Below, one piece after another: positions 60,307 through 64,000 of a stretch of 64,000 nucleotides of DNA; position 1 is the stretch's first letter, and each line of letters starts with the position of its first letter. The position numbers and the translations under genes were made by a program. The notes below the pieces were generated by a model. That model was not told the DNA's origin, did no database searches, and saw only the letters and a list, made by a program, of their open reading frames with translations. The stretch covers positions 1 to 64,000 of the forward strand of contig JACDUA010000003.1 in the NCBI GenBank assembly GCA_013519935.1. The letters run 5' to 3'. Origin of the DNA: Ectothiorhodospiraceae bacterium WFHF3C12 (GTDB lineage: Bacteria; Pseudomonadota; Gammaproteobacteria; Nitrococcales; Nitrococcaceae).

Positions 60307-62412
60307 CTAGCCGAGATCCCCGAACCGCTTGTCTTCCTTCACCAGCCGCTCAAGCAGGGGTGAGGGTTTGAACCACATCCGCCCGTACTCGCCGAGCGAC
60401 TCGCGGTACTTGTTGATGCCGTCCAGGACGGTCTTCGGCCCGATCTCATCGGCATACTGCATGGGACCGCCGCGGAATCGGGGAAAACCGTAACCGTTGC
60501 ACCAAACCACGTCGATGTCACCGGGGCGGTAGGCAATGCCCTCTTCCAGGATGTCCGCGCCCTCGTTGACGAGCATGTACATGCAGCGCTCGAAGATCTC
60601 CTCGTCGGAGATCTCGCGCCGCGCAATGCCCAGCTCGGCGGCGATATCCTCGCAAAGCTGCTCGACTTCCGGGTCCGGCTTCTGTTCGCGGCCCTCGTAG
60701 ACGTAGAAGCCACGCCCGGTCTTCTGGCCGTAACGGCCCATCTCGTAGAGCCGATCCGCCACCAGCTCGTAGCTGGGATCGTGGGCCAGCTCGTCGCGGC
60801 GGGATTCGCGAACGTGGAAGCCCACGTCGATACCCGCCAGGTCGTACATGGACAGCACGCCCATGGCCATACCGAAATCGGTGAGCACCCCGTCCACCTG
60901 GCTCGGCGTCGCGCCCTCCAGCAGCAGCCGGTGGGCCTCACGCGCGTAGGGCTCCAGCATGCGATTGCCGATGAAGCCGAAGCACACACCCGCCACCACC
61001 GGCACCTTGCCGATGGTCTTCGCCAGTGAGACGGCCGTGGCCAGCACGTCCGGCGCGGTCTTCGCGCCACGGACGATCTCCAGCAGCTTCATGACGTTGG
61101 CCGGGCTGAAGAAATGCAGGCCGACGACTTCCTCGGGGCGCTTCGTGAACCCGGCGATCCGGTCGACGTCCAGGGTGGAGGTATTGCTGGCGAGGATGGC
61201 GCCGGACTTGCAGACGGCATCGAGCTGCTCGAAGACCTGCTGCTTGACCGACATGGACTCGAACACCGCCTCTATGACCAGATCCGCCTCGCCGAGGTCT
61301 TCGAAGGACAGCGACGGCCGGATCAGGGACATGCGCTCTTCGACCTGCGCGTCGGTTATACGGCCCTTCCTGGCGGTGCTCTCGTAGTTCTTGCGGATGG
61401 TGGCGAGCCCGCGCTGCAGCGCCTCGTCCTTCACCTCAACGATCGTGACGGGAATACCGGCGTTGGCGAAGCACATGGCGATGCCGCCGCCCATGGTACC
61501 GGCGCCGACCACGCCCACCGACCTGACCGGGCGCGTGGCGGTACCCTTGGGCAGGTCGGGGATTACCGAGGAACCCCGCTCGGCGAAGAATATGTGCTGC
61601 TGGGCGCGTGCCTGCGGCGTATCCATGCACTCGCTGAACAGCGCCGCCTCGCGCTCCAGACCCTCCGGGTAAGGCAGCTCGCAGGCCGCCTCCACCGCCT
61701 GTATGCAGCGCTCCGGCGCGTAGTAGCCGCGGGTGCGGGCGGCGATGCGCTCCCGGTAGGCGTCAAAGAAGCCCTCATCGAGGCCGGATTTGTCCACCGG
61801 CAACGCCGACGTGCGCCGCACCGGTCCGCCCGCCTTGGCGCGGGCGAAACGCACGGCGGCGTCCACCAGGCTTTCATCGCCCTGGTGAACCTCGTCGACC
61901 ACGCCCAGCTCCAGGGCCTCGGCGCTGGCGATGGGGGTGCCGCTGACGATCATGTCGAGCGCCCTGGCGGGCCCCGCCAGGCGCGGCAGCCGCTGTGTTC
62001 CCCCGGCGCCCGGCAGAATACCCAGGGTCACCTCGGGCAGCCCCAGGCGCGTGCCGGCGTCGACCACCCGGTAATGGCAGGCCAGCGCCAGCTCGAGCCC
62101 GCCGCCCAGCGCCGCGCCGTTGACGGCGGCCACCACGGGCTTGTCCAGCGCCTCCAGCTCGTCCAGGAGCGCCGGCAACGACGGCGCGGAGAAGAAGGTG
62201 CCGTCGCTGAATTCCGAGATATCGGCGCCGGCGCAGAAGAGCTTCAGCGCCGAGGCCACCACGACGGCCTCGACCGCGGAGTCGTCGCGGGCCTGGCCGA
62301 TGGCCTGCTGCAGCCCCCGGCGAAGCTCCAGGCCCAGCGCGTTGACCGGCGGGCTGTTCAGGGTAATGACGGCGACGCCGGATTGAATATCGAGCTGCAC
62401 GGGCTGTGCCAT
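60307..62412 (-). CDS. 3-hydroxyacyl-CoA dehydrogenase / enoyl-CoA hydratase (FadB-like)
   Basis: 701 aa, fused beta-oxidation enzyme. The N-terminal crotonase domain (1-190) shows GAALGGGLELALACHYRV and LPEVTLGILPGAGGTQRLPRL (Glu of the active site). NAD-binding domain (about 300-480) shows VGVVGAGTMGGGIAMCFANAG and the His of LHFFSPANVMKLLE. The C-terminal 3HCDH part has CFGFIGNRMLEPYAREA. It is the shorter bacterial form, about 700 aa. First gene of the operon fadB-thiolase-SDR-GntR-CAP, with a promoter/operator just upstream. Confidence 0.95.
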   Translation of the reverse strand: MAQPVQLDIQSGVAVITLNSPPVNALGLELRRGLQQAIGQARDDSAVEAVVVASALKLFCAGADISEFSDGTFFSAPSLPALLDELEALDKPVVAAVNGAALGGGLELALACHYRVVDAGTRLGLPEVTLGILPGAGGTQRLPRLAGPARALDMIVSGTPIASAEALELGVVDEVHQGDESLVDAAVRFARAKAGGPVRRTSALPVDKSGLDEGFFDAYRERIAARTRGYYAPERCIQAVEAACELPYPEGLEREAALFSECMDTPQARAQQHIFFAERGSSVIPDLPKGTATRPVRSVGVVGAGTMGGGIAMCFANAGIPVTIVEVKDEALQRGLATIRKNYESTARKGRITDAQVEERMSLIRPSLSFEDLGEADLVIEAVFESMSVKQQVFEQLDAVCKSGAILASNTSTLDVDRIAGFTKRPEEVVGLHFFSPANVMKLLEIVRGAKTAPDVLATAVSLAKTIGKVPVVAGVCFGFIGNRMLEPYAREAHRLLLEGATPSQVDGVLTDFGMAMGVLSMYDLAGIDVGFHVRESRRDELAHDPSYELVADRLYEMGRYGQKTGRGFYVYEGREQKPDPEVEQLCEDIAAELGIARREISDEEIFERCMYMLVNEGADILEEGIAYRPGDIDVVWCNGYGFPRFRGGPMQYADEIGPKTVLDGINKYRESLGEYGRMWFKPSPLLERLVKEDKRFGDLG

Positions 62413-62474
62413 GGGACGAAACCTCCGCCTCTATCCGGGCCGCCCGGAAACGTTCGGCCCTTTGCTGTTCAGTC

Positions 62475-62499
62475 TGTCGGTTTGTCGGACAAACGGACA
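62475..62499. promoter_or_regulatory. Palindromic operator, GntR/FadR-type
   Basis: A 25-bp near-perfect palindrome is centred on TTTGTCGGACAAA (62481-62493), flanked symmetrically by TGTCGG on the left and CGGACA on the right. Its inner TTGT-N3-ACAA matches the general T-GT-N-AC-A pattern of FadR-subfamily GntR operators. It lies immediately downstream of the -10 box of the fadB promoter and overlaps it by 3 bp, the position expected for a repressor. The protein-site link is inferred. Confidence 0.7.
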
Positions 62500-62525
62500 T
62501 TATGCGGGTCAACAGACGCTGTCAA
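62497..62525 (-). promoter_or_regulatory. Sigma70 promoter of the fadB-like operon
   Basis: On the minus strand, TTGACA (62525-62520) and TAATGT (62502-62497) are separated by exactly 17 bp. Predicted transcription starts near 62490, inside the palindrome, about 80 nt before the ATG at 62412. Confidence 0.8.
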
Positions 62526-62699
62526 TGCGCCTCGCCTGGCAGCCCGACGGACGGGATAGCGGCCGCCGTGCCTCCATCTCCGCCAGGACTCGAGCGCCCA
62601 TACCAACGCGGGCGCCACCCTGCATACCTCAATATGGTCTTTCTTTGCGACTTTCGCGACCGGGCACCCAGCCGGGATCGGGGCGGGAACGGTCAAATG

Positions 62700-63225
62700 G
62701 CCAGGCCTGTTCGCGGCCAGGGGCCGCTCCTACGCCCGCTGCCGGTATCGTCACAGCGGAGCGGAGGAATGTGGGAGGCGCGTCCCCGCGGCGACGACTT
62801 TCGGATGCCTCTTTCGCGGCGAGGACGCCGCTCCCACAAAGGGTCCGGCCCCGAGGCTCAACGAAGACCTGTGGGAGCCGCGTCCCCGCGGCGACGACTC
62901 TCAGATGCCTCTTTCGCGGCGGGGTCGCCGCTCCCACAGCCGGATCAGGCCCCGAGGCTTAACGAAGACCTGTGGGAGCCGCGTCCCCGCGGCGACGACT
63001 CTCAGATGCCTCTTTCGCGGCGAGGACGCCGCTCCCACACCCGGATCCGGCCCCGAGGCTCAACGAAGCCCTGTGGGAGGTGCGTCCCCGCGGCGATAGC
63101 TTTCGGATGCCTCTTTCGCGGCGGGGTCGCCGCTCCCACAGCCGGATCCGGCCCCGAGGCTTAACGAAGGCCCGTGGGAGGCGCGTCCCCGCGGCGACGG
63201 CTCTCGGATGCCGACTGCACGGCGG
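62700..63225. repeat. Tandem REP-like array, 101-bp period
   Basis: (C/T)GTGGGAG occurs at 62770, 62870, 62971, 63072 and 63173, spacings 100, 101, 101 and 101. Each period carries a forward unit GCGTCCCCGCGGCGA, a TTTCGGATGCC/CTCAGATGCC link with TCTTTCGCGGCG, an inverted unit ending CGCTCCCACA and a spacer CGGCCCCGAGGCT-AACGAAG. A TTCGCGGCCAGGGGCCGCTC element lies at about 62709. No gene is seen between 62526 and 63231. Confidence 0.85.
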
Positions 63226-63231
63226 CTGCGC

Positions 63232-64000
63232 TCATACCGACAGCCCCGGCACCACCACCTTTTCCAGCCCCGTGCGCATGCCGTCGGGAATGGCTATGGC
63301 CTTGCGCGCTTCCATGTCCAGGGCCACGGCAACGGCTTCCGCCGTCGCCACGGCCTCCCCGGAGGACCGGTCGAACATCCAGTGGCAGAAAGTGTAAGCC
63401 TTGCTGGCAATGTCCTTGATGCCCGTCCGCAGCGCGATGACATCATCCTGGCGCGGAGCCTGGCGGTAGACGAAGCGATACTCCAGGGCGGCGCCGCCAA
63501 TGCCGCTCCTGGAGCGGTCCTCCCCGCGGGTCTGCGCCAGCAGGTTGGGCACGGAATCCGAGATCACGCCCATGTAGGCGCGAGTCGCCATGCGTCCGTC
63601 ATCCGCGCACATCTCCGGGCGGACGAGTCCCGTGTAGGTGGGCACCATGCCGTTCGCTTCGGCGTCGGCCAGCGTCGGGGCATCCCGCGGCGGGTCCATG
63701 CGCAGCCCCCTTGGGGCGCCGTGATCCGGCAGCTCAATGCGGTGGGCGTCCGCCGCCGCCATCACCGCCCGCGGCAGCGGCATCCATTCCCGCGTCCCGC
63801 GTTGCTGGAGCGTCACCTCACTGACGAACGTGGCCGCCACATCGTCGCTCAGGGTGTTCCGCATCTCCTGATAAACGCGCAGCCGTTCCGGCCCCGTCTC
63901 CAGAACGCCGGCGAGAATGCGAATCGGCGCGCCGGGCCGTTGCTCGCGGAGGAACCGGATGTGCTGCTCCACCGGCAGGAGCCGGGCGTCCCGGGCCCGG
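63232..64000 (-). CDS. Thioesterase-like (double hotdog) protein, 5' end beyond the window
   Basis: The reading frame stays open to the window edge (upstream residues RARDARLLPVEQHIRFLREQ), so the visible 256 codons are the 3' part. VEQHIRFLREQRPGAPIRILAGVLE and LRVYQEMRNTLSDDVAATFVSEVTL look like the end of one acyl-CoA thioesterase hotdog domain. YMGVISDSVPNLLAQTRGEDR to ALEYRFVYRQAPRQDDVIALRTGI and CHWMFDRSSGEAVATAEAVAVALDMEARKA form a second hotdog domain. The pattern resembles C-terminal thioesterase parts linked to carnitine or 3-hydroxyacyl dehydrogenases. Function beyond thioesterase is unassigned. Confidence 0.7.
   Translation of the reverse strand, partial: RARDARLLPVEQHIRFLREQRPGAPIRILAGVLETGPERLRVYQEMRNTLSDDVAATFVSEVTLQQRGTREWMPLPRAVMAAADAHRIELPDHGAPRGLRMDPPRDAPTLADAEANGMVPTYTGLVRPEMCADDGRMATRAYMGVISDSVPNLLAQTRGEDRSRSGIGGAALEYRFVYRQAPRQDDVIALRTGIKDIASKAYTFCHWMFDRSSGEAVATAEAVAVALDMEARKAIAIPDGMRTGLEKVVVPGLSV

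Noticed and set aside
61114-62559. 481-aa plus-strand frame antisense to fadB
   Set aside because: Shadow frame; FadB motifs are complete on the minus strand.

Overview
The window is GC-rich, gene-dense DNA from a free-living bacterium, most likely a gammaproteobacterium. The basis is the divergent xseA/guaB pair, guaA, tadA, a CspA-type cold shock gene, a YadGH-like ABC exporter and many Pseudomonas-style REP-like palindromes. Genus is not decidable from the sequence. No rRNA, tRNA or CRISPR array was seen.

Layout. 1-1400: an IS110-family (IS1111-like) element inserted in a REP-like palindrome. Its downstream non-coding segment spells out what looks like a complete bridge RNA whose guides match both the present insertion site and the element ends. 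1.7-3.5 kb: metY and a CoA-binding protein. 4.0-10.4 kb: a tightly overlapping four-gene signalling operon (methyltransferase, two-core hybrid kinase, two response regulators) resembling the Ralstonia phcBSRQ quorum-sensing locus. 10.4-11.2 kb: a 69-bp tandem palindrome array. 11.2-17.3 kb: tadA, guaA, guaB and xseA, with guaA and guaB separated by a roughly 1 kb repeat block. 17.7-20.9 kb: an AmmeMemoRadiSam module plus a hydrolase. 21.0-25.7 kb: an unknown small protein, a 1164-aa fused iron-sulfur flavoprotein and a shikimate-kinase-like protein. 25.8-30.0 kb: envelope and housekeeping genes, including a cold shock gene with its promoter and terminator. 30.1-34.6 kb: LysR, thioesterases, SDR, isomerase and nitronate monooxygenase, a plausible acyl or aromatic catabolic cluster. 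34.8-39.0 kb: a four-gene operon that starts with a kinase carrying a plant-ethylene-receptor-like membrane domain and continues to a c-di-GMP enzyme. 39.2-49.5 kb: exported proteins (lipase-chaperone-like, M14 and M64-like peptidases, HupE-like, lipoprotein propeller, two multihaem cytochromes). 50.0-55.2 kb: ABC exporter and a NarL-type two-component system. 55.3-56.4 kb: a GTDC1/queuosine-mannosyltransferase-like gene. 56.9-62.4 kb: a beta-oxidation operon (fadB-like, thiolase, SDR, GntR regulator, CAP lipoprotein) with a clear promoter and an overlapping palindromic operator. The window ends inside a thioesterase-like gene.

How it fits together. Two signalling operons stand out, one predicted to make and sense a fatty-acid methyl ester and one predicted to couple a small hydrophobic ligand to c-di-GMP. 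The palindromic repeats occupy most of the long non-coding gaps and supply about ten exact copies of the 14-nt site that the IS110 bridge RNA appears to specify.
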